Shown piece by piece: positions 42,330 through 50,809 of a DNA stretch of 64,000 nucleotides. The notes below the pieces were generated by a model. The model saw nothing but the letters and a program-made list of their open reading frames with translations. It made no database searches and had not been told where the DNA came from. The stretch's first letter is position 1; the number at the start of each line of letters is the position of its first letter. The translations under genes and the position numbers were made by a program. Source of the DNA: JAAXHH01 sp965225915 (GTDB lineage: Bacteria > JAAXHH01); contig OZ245326.1 of the NCBI GenBank assembly GCA_965225915.1, positions 2,108,001 to 2,172,000 on the forward strand. The letters run 5' to 3'.

Positions 42330-42527
42330 CTATTCGTCAACCGTCGTGATCTCTTCCACTTCCACCAAATGGCCGACGCGGGCGATCATACCCTGAATCT
42401 GGGGCGTATCGTTATGAACGGCGCTATGATGCAACCGTCGAATGCCCAGCGCTTCCAGGGTCTGTTTCTGCCGCCGGTGTCTGCCTATAGCGCTCTTTCT
42501 CTGAGTAATACGCAGGCGCGTCGCCAT
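42330..42527 (-). CDS. rpmD: 50S ribosomal protein L30
   Basis: This 65-residue protein reads TRLRITQRKSAIGRHRRQKQ, TLEALGIRRLHHSAVH and IQGMIARVGHLVEVEEI, the typical L30 ferredoxin-like fold in short bacterial form. It is five bases after rpsE and 36 before rplO. L30 is absent from some bacteria, so its presence is mildly informative. Confidence 0.95.
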   Translation of the reverse strand: MATRLRITQRKSAIGRHRRQKQTLEALGIRRLHHSAVHNDTPQIQGMIARVGHLVEVEEITTVDE

Positions 42528-42532
42528 AAAAG

Positions 42533-43036
42533 CTACCCTTTCAATGCTTTGATATCCACGTTGCGAACGTCGGCGAGCTCCGATGCCACCTTCAGGTCGA
42601 GCAGTCCCTGCAAAGTAGCCTTGGCCACGTTGTACGGATTCGAGGAACCGATCGACTTCGTAAGGATGTTGTGAATGCCAGCCGATTCCAGCACCGCTCG
42701 GGCGGCATCGCCGGCGATAACGCCTGTACCGGGCGACGCCGGTTTAAGGATCACCTTCGCCGCGCTGAACCTACCGAGGACGTCGTGCGGGATCGTGCCG
42801 TTAACCACCGGTATCCTGTGCAGGTGCTTCCGGGCTGTTTCCGTGGCCTTGCGAATCGCCTCGGATAGTTCCTTGGCCTTGCCCATGCCCAGGCCCACGT
42901 GACCGTTTCCGTCGCCCACCGCGATCAACGCGTTGAAGCTGAACGTGCGACCGCCCTTGACCACCTTGGCAACCCGGTTGATATCGACCAGACGTTCCGA
43001 CGACAGATCGAATTCATCGGGATTGATTCTCGGCAA
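42533..43036 (-). CDS. rpsE: 30S ribosomal protein S5
   Basis: This 167-residue protein has the double-stranded RNA-binding-like N-terminal domain (INRVAKVVKGGRTFSFNALI, VGDGNGHVGLGMGKAKEL) and the S5 C-terminal domain (LKPASPGTGVIAGDAARAVL, NILTKSIGSSNPYNVAKATL). S5 affects decoding accuracy beside S4. It lies 56 bases after rplR and 5 before rpmD. Confidence 0.98.
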   Translation of the reverse strand: MPRINPDEFDLSSERLVDINRVAKVVKGGRTFSFNALIAVGDGNGHVGLGMGKAKELSEAIRKATETARKHLHRIPVVNGTIPHDVLGRFSAAKVILKPASPGTGVIAGDAARAVLESAGIHNILTKSIGSSNPYNVAKATLQGLLDLKVASELADVRNVDIKALKG

Positions 43037-43092
43037 TGTCGACTCCCTTCATCAGTAATGATACGCTGGACGCATCGACGCGCAGCGCGGTT

Positions 43093-43467
43093 TCAGAACT
43101 TCAGTCCGCTTTCGCGCACGCCGTCCGCAAGCTCCTTCACTCGGCCGTGATACCGGTACCCGCCACGGTCGAAGGTTACGGTCGACACGCCCTGCTCCTT
43201 CATCTTCTCTCCCAGCACCTGGCCCACGAGCCTGCTCTGCGCCTTCCGGTCCATGCCCGACTCCAGTTTCGCCCTGATCTCGGGTGTTTTGGTGGAGAGG
43301 GAAAGCAACGTGGTGCCCTCCGCGTCGTCGATGACCTGGGCGTAGATGTGCTTGAGACTCCGGAACACGTTTAACCGCGGCCGGGCCGCATCGCCCCGAA
43401 TGGATTTTCTTACGCGGCGATGGCGAACCTGCCGCATTCTGGCTCTCTGTAGTGTTTTCTTGGACAT
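43093..43467 (-). CDS. rplR: 50S ribosomal protein L18
   Basis: This 124-residue protein shows RVRKSIRGDAARPRLNVFRS, LKHIYAQVIDDAEGTTLLSL and VTFDRGGYRYHGRVKELADG, the L18 core that binds 5S rRNA. The basic N-terminus (KKTLQRARMRQVRHRR) is of normal length. It lies 20 bases after rplF and 56 before rpsE. Confidence 0.98.
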   Translation of the reverse strand: MSKKTLQRARMRQVRHRRVRKSIRGDAARPRLNVFRSLKHIYAQVIDDAEGTTLLSLSTKTPEIRAKLESGMDRKAQSRLVGQVLGEKMKEQGVSTVTFDRGGYRYHGRVKELADGVRESGLKF

Positions 43468-43487
43468 GTAACTTAACCAGTCTCCCG

Positions 43488-44024
43488 TCAGGCACCGGTT
43501 TTGCCGGCTTTCCTGCGTACCTGTTCGTCGTCGTACCGTATGCCCTTGCCTTTGTAAGGTTCCGGTTTCTTGAACGACCGGATCACCGCGGCTACCTGGC
43601 CTACGAGTTGCTTGTCGATGCCCCTGACCGTAATCCGGTTACCGCCGGTGACCTCAAGGTCAACGTCCGGAGGTGTTTGGAAGATCACGGGGTGTGAATA
43701 ACCCAGGCTGAGCGTCAGGTTCTTGCCTTTCAGTTCCGCCCGGTAGCCCACGCCGATGATTTCGAGCGTCCTGTCGAATCCGTTGACGACGCCTTCCACC
43801 ATGTTGGCGATCAATGAACGGTTCAGGCCGTGCAGGGCGCGTGACTGCCTGGATTCATTTTGACGTCCCACCAGCAGGTGGCCGTCTTCCAGGACGGCGC
43901 TGATCTGGCCGGAAATCCGATGGGAAAGCTCGCCTTTCGGACCCTTCACCTTGATGGATCGGTCATTTATCGAGACTTGGACCCCGTCCGGGATCGCAAT
44001 CGGAAGTTTACCTATTCGTGACAC
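43488..44024 (-). CDS. rplF: 50S ribosomal protein L6
   Basis: This 178-residue protein begins MSRIGKLPIAIPDGVQVSIN and contains the two L6 repeats with VKGPKGELSHRI and ALHGLNRSLIANMVEGVVNG; IEPYKGKG-like KKPEPYKGKGIRYDDEQVR forms the C-terminal end. L6 lies near the GTPase-associated centre. It follows rpsH by 24 bases. Nothing unusual is seen. Confidence 0.98.
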   Translation of the reverse strand: MSRIGKLPIAIPDGVQVSINDRSIKVKGPKGELSHRISGQISAVLEDGHLLVGRQNESRQSRALHGLNRSLIANMVEGVVNGFDRTLEIIGVGYRAELKGKNLTLSLGYSHPVIFQTPPDVDLEVTGGNRITVRGIDKQLVGQVAAVIRSFKKPEPYKGKGIRYDDEQVRRKAGKTGA

Positions 44025-44048
44025 CCCGACTCCTTCGTGTATTCCGGA

Positions 44049-44447
44049 CTACCAGACGTAACACAACACTTCGCCGCCCGTATTCAACTGACGCGCTTCG
44101 CGGTCCGTGACGATACCCTTGGGCGTGCTCAGTATGGCCATGCCGAGTCCGTTCAGTACCCTGGGCAGCCGATCCGCCTTGACGTACACCCGCCGGCCCG
44201 GCTTGCTGATGCGCTTGAACGTGGAAATGATCGATTCTCCCACAGGGCCGTACTTGAGGTATATCCGGATGATTCCCTGTTTTCCGTCTTCCACCTGGGT
44301 ATAATGGCTGATGAACCTGTGGTTCAGCAGTATACGGGCGATCTCCGCCTTCACCTTTGAAGCCGGCATCTCGACCCTCGGATGCTTCGCCTGGCACGCA
44401 TTGCGTACACGGGTCAACATGTCCGCGATCGGATCTGTCATTGACAT
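44049..44447 (-). CDS. rpsH: 30S ribosomal protein S8
   Basis: This 132-residue protein begins MSMTDPIADMLTRVRNACQA, with STFKRISKPGRRVYVKAD, LPRVLNGLGMAILSTPKGIV and the closing EVLCYVW, all S8 hallmarks. S8 binds 16S helix 21 and is the usual autoregulator of the spc operon in E. coli. It is 34 bases after rpsN and 24 before rplF. Confidence 0.98.
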   Translation of the reverse strand: MSMTDPIADMLTRVRNACQAKHPRVEMPASKVKAEIARILLNHRFISHYTQVEDGKQGIIRIYLKYGPVGESIISTFKRISKPGRRVYVKADRLPRVLNGLGMAILSTPKGIVTDREARQLNTGGEVLCYVW

Positions 44448-44481
44448 CTTGCAGTTCTCCCTGAGAAACGGCCCCGTTTTA

Positions 44482-44667
44482 CTACCAACTGGCCTTAGTC
44501 ACTCCCGGAATCTCGCCCTGCAGGGCCAGCGTCCGGAAACAGATGCGACAGATCCCGAAGCGGCGCATGTAGGCGCGGGGACGTCCGCACTGCCTGCAGC
44601 GGCTGTACGCGCGCACCTTGTATTTCGGTTTTCTTTTCGCTTTCGCGATTAATGACTTCTTGGCCAT
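44482..44667 (-). CDS. rpsN: 30S ribosomal protein S14 type Z (zinc form)
   Basis: This 61-residue protein is the short zinc-binding form of S14, with four cysteines (C24, C27, C40, C43) in YSRCRQCGRPRAYMRRFGIC and RICF. The ending GEIPGVTKASW is diagnostic of the type Z protein. S14 organises the 30S head. It lies 48 bases after rplE and 34 before rpsH. Confidence 0.98.
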   Translation of the reverse strand: MAKKSLIAKAKRKPKYKVRAYSRCRQCGRPRAYMRRFGICRICFRTLALQGEIPGVTKASW

Positions 44668-44715
44668 TCGTCCCCCTCTCGATGTTTCCGATGTCCGACT
44701 CGAAACGGCCGGACC

Positions 44716-45264
44716 TTACACAGGCTGATCCCTGAACGGCATGCCGAGGTGCCTGAGCAACTCCGCACTTTCTTCGTCGGTACCCGCCGAGGTTACGATC
44801 GTGATATCCATGCCCCGGAACAGATCGACCCTGTCGTAGTCGATCTCCGGAAAGATGGTCTGTTCGGTCAACCCGAAGGTGTAGTTGCCCCGGCCGTCGA
44901 AAGAACGCGTCGACACGCCGCGAAAGTCGCGAATGCGGGGTATCGCCACGTTGATCAAACGATCGAGAAACTCGTACATGCGTGTTCCCCGGAGGGTTAC
45001 CCGGCAACCGACGGGCATGCCTTCCCTGATCTTGAAGTTCGAAATGGCCTTCTTGGCACGGGTCACCACTGCTTTCTGGCCGGTGATCGCCGTCAATTCC
45101 GAAACCGCGCTGTCCAGCAGGCTGGCATTCTGAGATGCCTCGCCCACGCCCATGTTCAGGACCACTTTTTCAATACGCGGCACCTGCATGATATTGCCGT
45201 AGCCGAATTGCTGAACGAGGGCGGGTTTGATCTCGCTGTTGAATGTATCTTTCAATCTTGCCAT
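44716..45264 (-). CDS. rplE: 50S ribosomal protein L5
   Basis: This 182-residue protein shows FGYGNIMQVPRIEKVVLNMG, TGQKAVVTRAKKAISNFKIR, GMPVGCRVTLRGTRMYEFLD and RDFRGVSTRSFDGRGNYTFG, followed by the FPEIDYDRVDLFRGMDITIV end. L5 binds 5S rRNA in the central protuberance and contacts P-site tRNA. It lies 13 bases after rplX. Confidence 0.98.
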   Translation of the reverse strand: MARLKDTFNSEIKPALVQQFGYGNIMQVPRIEKVVLNMGVGEASQNASLLDSAVSELTAITGQKAVVTRAKKAISNFKIREGMPVGCRVTLRGTRMYEFLDRLINVAIPRIRDFRGVSTRSFDGRGNYTFGLTEQTIFPEIDYDRVDLFRGMDITIVTSAGTDEESAELLRHLGMPFRDQPV

Positions 45265-45277
45265 GCTCGTATTCCTG

Positions 45278-45502
45278 TTATCCCTCGGCGATCACTTTAA
45301 CGTTGGATGCATGCATGGGGGCCTCTTTTTCGAGACGGCCGCCCTGCGGATTGGTCTGCGTGGGTCGCGTATGGCGCGTAACGAAATTCAGGCCTTCCAC
45401 GATCACCCTGTTCTTCTCAGGCAGAACCTTCAATACTCTTCCGGTCTTGCCCCGGGTAGCGCCGGTGAGAACCACCACGGTATCGCCCTTCTTTACGTGC
45501 AT
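45278..45502 (-). CDS. rplX: 50S ribosomal protein L24
   Basis: This 74-residue protein is a KOW-domain L24: MHVKKGDTVVVLTGATRGKT, GRVLKVLPEKNRVIVEGLNF and VTRHTRPTQTNPQGGRLEKE. It nucleates 50S assembly. The start at 45502 is set by AAGGAG seven bases before it; an in-frame ATG at 45520 would add six residues that contain this very site, so it is unlikely. It lies 36 bases after rplN. Confidence 0.97.
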   Translation of the reverse strand: MHVKKGDTVVVLTGATRGKTGRVLKVLPEKNRVIVEGLNFVTRHTRPTQTNPQGGRLEKEAPMHASNVKVIAEG

Positions 45503-45538
45503 CCGACTACTCCTTCCCATTCGGCGGTTACGCGGACC

Positions 45539-45907
45539 TTAGAGGACCTCAGGCGCGAGTGAAACGATGCGGGTGTATTCCCGTTCGCGCAGTTCCCGGG
45601 CGACGGGACCGAATATGCGCGTACCCCGCGGTTCGCCCTGCACATCGATCAGAACGGCCGCGTTCTCGTCGAATCTGATATAGGATCCGTCGCGGCGTCG
45701 CACTTCCTTGCGCACACGCACGACCACGGCCTGTACTACTTCGCCCTTCTTTACCGAACCGCCGGGAGAGGCTTCCTTCACCGATGCCACGAATCGATCC
45801 CCCAAGCTGGCGTATCGCCGCCCGGTACCGCCCAGGACCTTGATGCAGCGGACCTGTCGGGCACCCGTGTTGTCGGCAACATTCAGCCAGGTGTATTCTT
45901 GAATCAT
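45539..45907 (-). CDS. rplN: 50S ribosomal protein L14
   Basis: This 122-residue protein begins MIQEYTWLNVADNTGARQVR and holds CIKVLGGTGRRYASLGDRFV, GEVVQAVVVRVRKEVRRRDG and RGTRIFGPVARELREREYTR, the invariant L14 motifs. L14 forms an intersubunit bridge. It opens the spc section, 45 bases after rpsQ. Confidence 0.98.
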   Translation of the reverse strand: MIQEYTWLNVADNTGARQVRCIKVLGGTGRRYASLGDRFVASVKEASPGGSVKKGEVVQAVVVRVRKEVRRRDGSYIRFDENAAVLIDVQGEPRGTRIFGPVARELREREYTRIVSLAPEVL

Positions 45908-45952
45908 CTTGGATTTATCCTGTTTGTCGCTTTCCAGTCTGCCGCTGGAAAA

Positions 45953-46216
45953 CTAAACCTGTTCCGCGCGCTGGATGACTTCAGTCAGCCGCCAGCGCTT
46001 GTTCTTGCTCAAAGGACGCGTTTCAGTCACCCGGACCATGTCGCCGATCCGGCACGTCTGTTCTTCGTCGTGGACCGTCAGCTTGGTAGTGCGTCGCACG
46101 TACCTGCCGTAGAAGGGATGCTTCACCGTCCGCTCCACGGCGATGGTAATGGTCTTTTCCATCTTGTTGCTGAGCACGCGCCCCACGCGGTTCTTTCTGT
46201 GTCCCCGCTCCTTCAT
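45953..46216 (-). CDS. rpsQ: 30S ribosomal protein S17
   Basis: This 87-residue OB-fold protein reads KNRVGRVLSNKMEKTITIAV, RTVKHPFYGRYVRRTTKLTV and IGDMVRVTETRPLSKNKRWR. S17 binds 16S helix 11. Its ATG overlaps the rpmC stop by four bases, so the two are translationally coupled. Confidence 0.98.
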   Translation of the reverse strand: MKERGHRKNRVGRVLSNKMEKTITIAVERTVKHPFYGRYVRRTTKLTVHDEEQTCRIGDMVRVTETRPLSKNKRWRLTEVIQRAEQV

Positions 46217-46473
46217 GCTTCTTCTCCCGGATCACCCTGTCCGTCGCCCCGGTTCTGATCGCTCGCTGCACGGATGGAACGAATACTGAGTTCATCCTCG
46301 TGCAGAAGCGTGAGAATCCGGGCGATTTCCCGGCGGGATGTCGATATGCGCTTCGCATCCGCCATCTGCCGTGTCGCCTTCTGAAAGTTCAGGTTGAATA
46401 TTTCTTCCCTCAATTCGGTCACCCGATCATGCAGTTCCGTTTCGGTTAATTGCCGAAGCTCGTGCAGTTTCAT
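46213..46473 (-). CDS. rpmC: 50S ribosomal protein L29
   Basis: This 86-residue protein begins MKLHELRQLTETELHDRVTE, followed by LREEIFNLNFQKATRQMADA and RISTSRREIARILTLLHEDE, the L29 two-helix core. The last 20 or so residues (RAASDQNRGDGQGDPGEEA) are a polar extension beyond the family core of about 65 residues. L29 sits at the exit of the nascent-peptide tunnel. It lies 26 bases after rplP. Confidence 0.96.
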   Translation of the reverse strand: MKLHELRQLTETELHDRVTELREEIFNLNFQKATRQMADAKRISTSRREIARILTLLHEDELSIRSIRAASDQNRGDGQGDPGEEA

Positions 46474-46499
46474 CGCTTCCCTTCCTCGAGAACAGAGGC

Positions 46500-46916
46500 C
46501 TACATGAGATCTTCACGGACTACCAGACGGGTCTTGACCGACAGCTTCTGCTGGGCCAGCTGAATGGATTCCCTGGCCATCTCTGAGGCTACGCCCCTCA
46601 ATTCGAAGAGGATACGTCCCGGCTTCACCACGGCGACCCAGTGTTCGGGATTGCCCTTTCCTTTGCCCATGCGCGTTTCTGCGGGTTTTTCCGTAAGTAC
46701 TTTATCGGGAAAGATGCGGATCCACACCTTGCCGCCGCGCCGCATATGGTGGACCATCGCGATACGGGCCGCTTCGATCTGCCGGTTGGTGATCCAGCCG
46801 GGTTCAAGCGCTTGTATACCGTAATCGCCGAATTCCAGCGTAGCGCCACGCATCGCCTTGCCCCTCATGCGGCCGCGCTGTTGCTTACGGTATTTCAATC
46901 GCTTGGGCATTAACAT
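46500..46916 (-). CDS. rplP: 50S ribosomal protein L16
   Basis: This 138-residue protein contains MPKRLKYRKQQRGRMRGKAM, EFGDYGIQALEPGWITNRQI, EAARIAMVHHMRRGGKVWIR and RMGKGKGNPEHWVAVVKPGR, all L16 hallmarks. It helps position A-site tRNA. The start may be ATG 46916 (GAGGAG about nine bases before) or the ATG two codons later at 46910. It lies 60 bases after rpsC. Confidence 0.98.
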   Translation of the reverse strand: MLMPKRLKYRKQQRGRMRGKAMRGATLEFGDYGIQALEPGWITNRQIEAARIAMVHHMRRGGKVWIRIFPDKVLTEKPAETRMGKGKGNPEHWVAVVKPGRILFELRGVASEMARESIQLAQQKLSVKTRLVVREDLM

Positions 46917-46976
46917 CGCAATATCTCCTCAAAAAGTCCCCGTATCCTTGAAACCGACACGAATAACAAGACAGTC

Positions 46977-47639
46977 CTACAACGTTGATTCCCGTCCCGC
47001 GCCGGCTTCTTCGCCCTTGATGATCTCGCCCTTGCAGATCCACACCTTGATCCCGATGCACCCGTGGGTGGTATGGGCTGTGGACTGGGCGTAGTCTATG
47101 TCCGCCCGGAGTGTGTGCAGCGGAACCCGTCCGTCGTTAAAGGTTTCAGACCGGGATATTTCCGCACCACCGAGCCGGCCTCCGCAGGTGATCTTGATGC
47201 CTTCGGCGCCCATGCGCATGGCTGCGGTTATGGACTTCTTCATGGCTCTTCTGAAACTGATCCGCCCTTCGATCTGCCTCGCTATGCTGTCGCCGATAAG
47301 CTGGGCGTCGAGTTCCGGACGGCGGATTTCCTGTATGTTGATGTATACTTCTTTTTTTGTCAGGTGCTGGAGCTCGTCCCTGAGTTTATCCACCTCGGCG
47401 CCCTTGCGGCCGATCACGATGCCGGGCCGGGCCGTATGAATGGCAATAGTGGCTTTTTTCGGCGCCCGTTCGATTTCAACCTTGGAGATACCGGCCCGCG
47501 AGAGGCGGCTCTTGACGTAGCGACGGATCATCAGGTCTTCTTGGAGAAGTTCCGCCATGTTCTTGTCGGAATACCAGTTGGACTGCCAGGTCTTGATCAC
47601 GCCAAGACGAAAACCGATCGGATGTGTTTTCTGACCCAC
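46977..47639 (-). CDS. rpsC: 30S ribosomal protein S3
   Basis: This 220-residue protein starts at GTG 47639 (MGQKTHPIGFRLGVIKTWQS), with AGGAG just upstream. The KH domain (HTARPGIVIGRKGAEVDKLR) and S3 C-terminal domain (FRRAMKKSITAAMRMGAEGI, RLGGAEISRSETFNDGRVPL) are complete. S3 lines the mRNA entry channel. It lies 39 bases after rplV and 60 before rplP. Confidence 0.98.
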   Translation of the reverse strand: MGQKTHPIGFRLGVIKTWQSNWYSDKNMAELLQEDLMIRRYVKSRLSRAGISKVEIERAPKKATIAIHTARPGIVIGRKGAEVDKLRDELQHLTKKEVYINIQEIRRPELDAQLIGDSIARQIEGRISFRRAMKKSITAAMRMGAEGIKITCGGRLGGAEISRSETFNDGRVPLHTLRADIDYAQSTAHTTHGCIGIKVWICKGEIIKGEEAGAGRESTL

Positions 47640-47678
47640 GTCGTTAACTCCTGTTGACAGGTACCCCTTGATGTATGG

Positions 47679-48017
47679 CTAGTCCGCGACCACCACGGTA
47701 ATATGGCTGGTGCGTTTCCGGATCGTGGACGCGCTGCCTCGTGGTCCGTAATGGATGCGCTTCATTACCGGTCCACCGTCGACAAAAACGGTCTTGATCT
47801 TCAGATCTTCGATATCCACTGTATGTTCGTCGTCCACGTTCATGGCGTTCGCCGCCGCGGAGCGTACGGTTTTTTCCACCGGCCTGGCACACGCCTTGGG
47901 TACGAATTGCAGTATGTTCAGGGCTTCCTGCACGGACCGGCCGCGGATCATGTCCGCCACCTGGCGTATCTTGCGTGCGGACCCTCGAACCTGCCGCGCC
48001 GTTGCACGGGCTTCCAT
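47679..48017 (-). CDS. rplV: 50S ribosomal protein L22
   Basis: This 112-residue protein has ARQVRGSARKIRQVADMIRG, RSVQEALNILQFVPKACARP and the beta-hairpin tip MKRIHYGPRGSASTIRKRTS that lines the peptide exit tunnel. It follows rpsS by 30 bases. Length is normal and nothing unusual is seen. Confidence 0.98.
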   Translation of the reverse strand: MEARATARQVRGSARKIRQVADMIRGRSVQEALNILQFVPKACARPVEKTVRSAAANAMNVDDEHTVDIEDLKIKTVFVDGGPVMKRIHYGPRGSASTIRKRTSHITVVVAD

Positions 48018-48047
48018 CGCTATGCTCTCCCCTGTTCAAAAGTCTGA

Positions 48048-48335
48048 CTACTTCAGCGAAGTAGACCGTTCCGTAACGCGGCCGCTGTGCCCCCGGTAAG
48101 TGCGCGTCGGCGCGAATTCACCCAGCTTGTGACCCACCATGTTCTCCGAGATATAGACCGGGATGAACTTGTTGCCGTTGTGAATAGCCAGGGTGTGGCC
48201 AACGAAATCCGGCGTGATCGTGCATGCACGGGCCCACGTGCGCACCACCCGTTTCTCGCCGGTTCGATTTAGTTCGTCAATCTTCTTCTTGACGTTGCTG
48301 TCTATGTACGGCCCTTTTTTTATTGAACGAGCCAT
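48048..48335 (-). CDS. rpsS: 30S ribosomal protein S19
   Basis: This 95-residue protein begins MARSIKKGPYIDSNVKKKID, followed by RTWARACTITPDFVGHTLAI, FIPVYISENMVGHKLGEFAP and TRTYRGHSG, the S19 signature. S19 sits in the 30S head next to S13. Two ATGs are adjacent (48338, 48335); GGGAGG spacing favours the second. It lies 26 bases after rplB. Confidence 0.98.
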   Translation of the reverse strand: MARSIKKGPYIDSNVKKKIDELNRTGEKRVVRTWARACTITPDFVGHTLAIHNGNKFIPVYISENMVGHKLGEFAPTRTYRGHSGRVTERSTSLK

Positions 48336-48361
48336 CATCGCCTCCCGCGATAATCTGTCGC

Positions 48362-49186
48362 TTATTTACGCCGCTTGACGATAAGCGTGCTTGACTTCTT
48401 GTTCTTATTACGCGTACGCAAGCCCTTGGTTTTCTTTCCCCATGGCGACACGGGGTGCCGTCCCCCCGAACTCTTTCCTTCTCCTCCGCCCATGGGGTGA
48501 TCCACGGGGTTCTTCGCCACACCGCGTGAATAGCCGCGCCGTCCCAGCCAGCGGGCGCGCCCGGCCTTGCCGAGCGTAATGTTTTCATGATCCGTGTTGC
48601 CCACCTGGCCGATCGTCGCGGAACACGCACTGTGCACCCGGCGGATCTCGCCGGAAGGCAGGCGCAACTGGGCAAAGCCGCCGTCCCGAGACATCAGCTG
48701 GGCGGATCCTCCGGCGGACCGCACGAGTTGGCCGCCGCGGCCGGGCGTAAGTTCGATGTTGTGCAGTGTGGTTCCCAGCGGAATGTCATCCAGCGGCATA
48801 TGGTTGCCGCTCCGGATTTCCGACTTGCTGCCGGCCATCACCGTATGCCCCACCGACAGGCCGAGCGGCGCGAGAATATAGCGTTTCTCGCCATCCGCGT
48901 AATAAAGCAGCGCGATGCGCGCCGAACGATTAGGGTCGTATTCGATGGAATGGACCTTGGCCGGGATCCCGGTCTTGTCGCGCCGGAAGTCGATTACACG
49001 GTAACGCCGTTTGTGGCCGCCGCCGCGGTGGCGGGCGGTCATGCGTCCCAGGTTGTTCCGGCCGCCCGACTTCTTCAGGGGACGGATCAACGTGGATTCC
49101 GGCGTCTCCTTCGTGATTTCCTTGAAAGAGGACACGGTCTTGAACCGCTGCCCGGGTGTTTTGGGTCGAAATGTCCGAACTGCCAT
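48362..49186 (-). CDS. rplB: 50S ribosomal protein L2
   Basis: This 274-residue protein has the L2 OB and SH3-like domains with GGRNNLGRMTARHRGGGHKR, RYRVIDFRRDKTGIPAKVHS and the C-terminal GVAKNPVDHPMGGGEGKSSG, which holds the conserved histidine near the peptidyl-transferase centre. It lies 29 bases after rplW and 26 before rpsS. Confidence 0.98.
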   Translation of the reverse strand: MAVRTFRPKTPGQRFKTVSSFKEITKETPESTLIRPLKKSGGRNNLGRMTARHRGGGHKRRYRVIDFRRDKTGIPAKVHSIEYDPNRSARIALLYYADGEKRYILAPLGLSVGHTVMAGSKSEIRSGNHMPLDDIPLGTTLHNIELTPGRGGQLVRSAGGSAQLMSRDGGFAQLRLPSGEIRRVHSACSATIGQVGNTDHENITLGKAGRARWLGRRGYSRGVAKNPVDHPMGGGEGKSSGGRHPVSPWGKKTKGLRTRNKNKKSSTLIVKRRK

Positions 49187-49215
49187 GCTTTTCTCTTCCT
49201 GACGTGAACGGGGTA

Positions 49216-49509
49216 TCAGGTTCCCGTGTAGAGGTCTATGACATCGCCATCGACGAGTTTCACGATGGCCTTTTTCCAGTCGGGCCGGCGTCCTTCGAAA
49301 CGGCCGAGGCGCTTCACCTTGCCCTTCACGCGTAGCGTGCGCACGGACTCGACCCGCACGTCGAAGATCTCCTCGATGGCATGCTTGATTTCCAGTTTGT
49401 TAACATCCCTGGCCACTTCGAACACGTACTTGTTCTCCGCTTCCTGAAGCACGTGGTTCTTCTCCGTTACCAAGGGGCGCGCAATGATGGCGCGTGGATC
49501 TTTCGTCAT
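49216..49509 (-). CDS. rplW: 50S ribosomal protein L23
   Basis: This 97-residue protein reads PRAIIARPLVTEKNHVLQEA, NKYVFEVARDVNKLEIKHAI and VRTLRVKGKVKRLGRFEGRR, typical of L23, the docking site for trigger factor and SRP at the tunnel exit. Its ATG overlaps the rplD stop by four bases. Confidence 0.97.
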   Translation of the reverse strand: MTKDPRAIIARPLVTEKNHVLQEAENKYVFEVARDVNKLEIKHAIEEIFDVRVESVRTLRVKGKVKRLGRFEGRRPDWKKAIVKLVDGDVIDLYTGT

Positions 49510-50135
49510 GATTTCAACGCCTCCTCAACCTGCTTCAACCCTTCTCGGGTAAAGATGAGGTAGTCGCTGCGCAGAATCTCATGCACGTGGGTATCCGTGG
49601 CTACGTTAATGTGCACATCGGCAATGTTCCGACAGGATTTGTACACGTCCTCGTCGCTGCGGTCCATAAGGACCAGGCACTTCCCGTCGCTCACATTCAT
49701 GTTCGACAGCACGGAAACCATTCGCCGGGTCTTGGGCGCGTCGAACTCGAGCGCCTCTATGACGAGCACCGAACCGCTCTGCGCCCGGGTCGAAAGCACG
49801 GACTTCAGCGCGAGGCGCCGCACTTTCTTCGGAATTTCGTAACGGTAGCTGCGGGGCTTCGGTCCGTGTGCCCTCCCTCCCCCGATGCGAACCGGGGAAC
49901 CTCGGGAACCCATGCGTGCGCGGCCCAGGCCCTTCTGCCGGTAGGACTTCTTTCCGGTGTAGGACACTTCCGAGCGAGTTTGTGCACTGGCCGTACCCTG
50001 TCGCTGGTTGGCTCGGTACATTTTCTCCGCTTCGTACATGGCGTGCGCATTGGCGGATATGCCAAAGACCGATTCTTCCAGATCGATCTGGCCCTGCTCC
50101 GTCCCGTCGCTGTTAAACAATCTTGCTACCGGCAT
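49506..50135 (-). CDS. rplD: 50S ribosomal protein L4
   Basis: This 209-residue protein has the L4 core: SYTGKKSYRQKGLGRARMGS, RIGGGRAHGPKPRSYRYEIP and KKVRRLALKSVLSTRAQSGS. L4 extends into the peptide tunnel and in E. coli regulates the S10 operon. GGGAG five bases before ATG 50135 makes that start preferable to the in-frame ATG at 50147. It lies 39 bases after rplC. Confidence 0.97.
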   Translation of the reverse strand: MPVARLFNSDGTEQGQIDLEESVFGISANAHAMYEAEKMYRANQRQGTASAQTRSEVSYTGKKSYRQKGLGRARMGSRGSPVRIGGGRAHGPKPRSYRYEIPKKVRRLALKSVLSTRAQSGSVLVIEALEFDAPKTRRMVSVLSNMNVSDGKCLVLMDRSDEDVYKSCRNIADVHINVATDTHVHEILRSDYLIFTREGLKQVEEALKS

Positions 50136-50174
50136 GATTTCTCCCATCGCGCCTTCCAGGTCCCGCGCCGATCG

Positions 50175-50801
50175 TTATTCGGCCCGGTTGATCAGAACGT
50201 AACTATTCCTGTGGCCCGGAACCGCTCCCTTTACCAGGAGGATGTTCTTCTCGGCGTCGACGCCGACCACCTGTAGGTTCTTGACCGTCATGCGCTTGTT
50301 TCCCATCCGGCCGCCCATGCGGGTTCCCTTGAAAACCCGGGAGGGCGACGAGCTCTGTCCAATCGATCCAGGGTGGCGCACGCGGTCGCTCTGTCCCCGG
50401 GTCGTTTTACCGCCCCGGAAACCGTGGCGTTTCACGACGCCCTGGAATCCCCGTCCCTTGTGAAAACCCATCACGTCCACCAGTTCGCCGGTCTTGAATA
50501 GGTCGGCGCCGATTACCTGACCGAGTTCGCACGCCTCTATATCATCCACCTCGACTTCGCGAAGGATCCGTTGGGGATCGATGCCCGCCTTCTTGAAATG
50601 GCCCTGCAACGGCCTGGTGGTCTGCTTCTCCTTTTTCGGTGCAAACCCGATCTGTGCCGCCTGATAACCATCCCTGTCCAGCGTCTTCACCTGGGTGATA
50701 TAACATGGTCCCGCTTCGAGCACCGTGACCGGTATCGCATCCCCGTTCTCGGCAAAGACCTGGCTCATCCCAATTTTCCTGCCTATAAGGCCATGCATCA
50801 T
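50175..50801 (-). CDS. rplC: 50S ribosomal protein L3
   Basis: This 208-residue protein begins MMHGLIGRKIGMSQVFAENG and has GFAPKKEKQTTRPLQGHFKK, RGFQGVVKRHGFRGGKTTRG, and RHPGSIGQSSSPSRVFKGTR followed by MGGRMGNKRMTVKNLQVVGV. The Gln of GSIGQSS is at the position commonly methylated in L3. It is eight bases after rpsJ. Confidence 0.98.
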   Translation of the reverse strand: MMHGLIGRKIGMSQVFAENGDAIPVTVLEAGPCYITQVKTLDRDGYQAAQIGFAPKKEKQTTRPLQGHFKKAGIDPQRILREVEVDDIEACELGQVIGADLFKTGELVDVMGFHKGRGFQGVVKRHGFRGGKTTRGQSDRVRHPGSIGQSSSPSRVFKGTRMGGRMGNKRMTVKNLQVVGVDAEKNILLVKGAVPGHRNSYVLINRAE

Positions 50802-50809
50802 CGAGACTC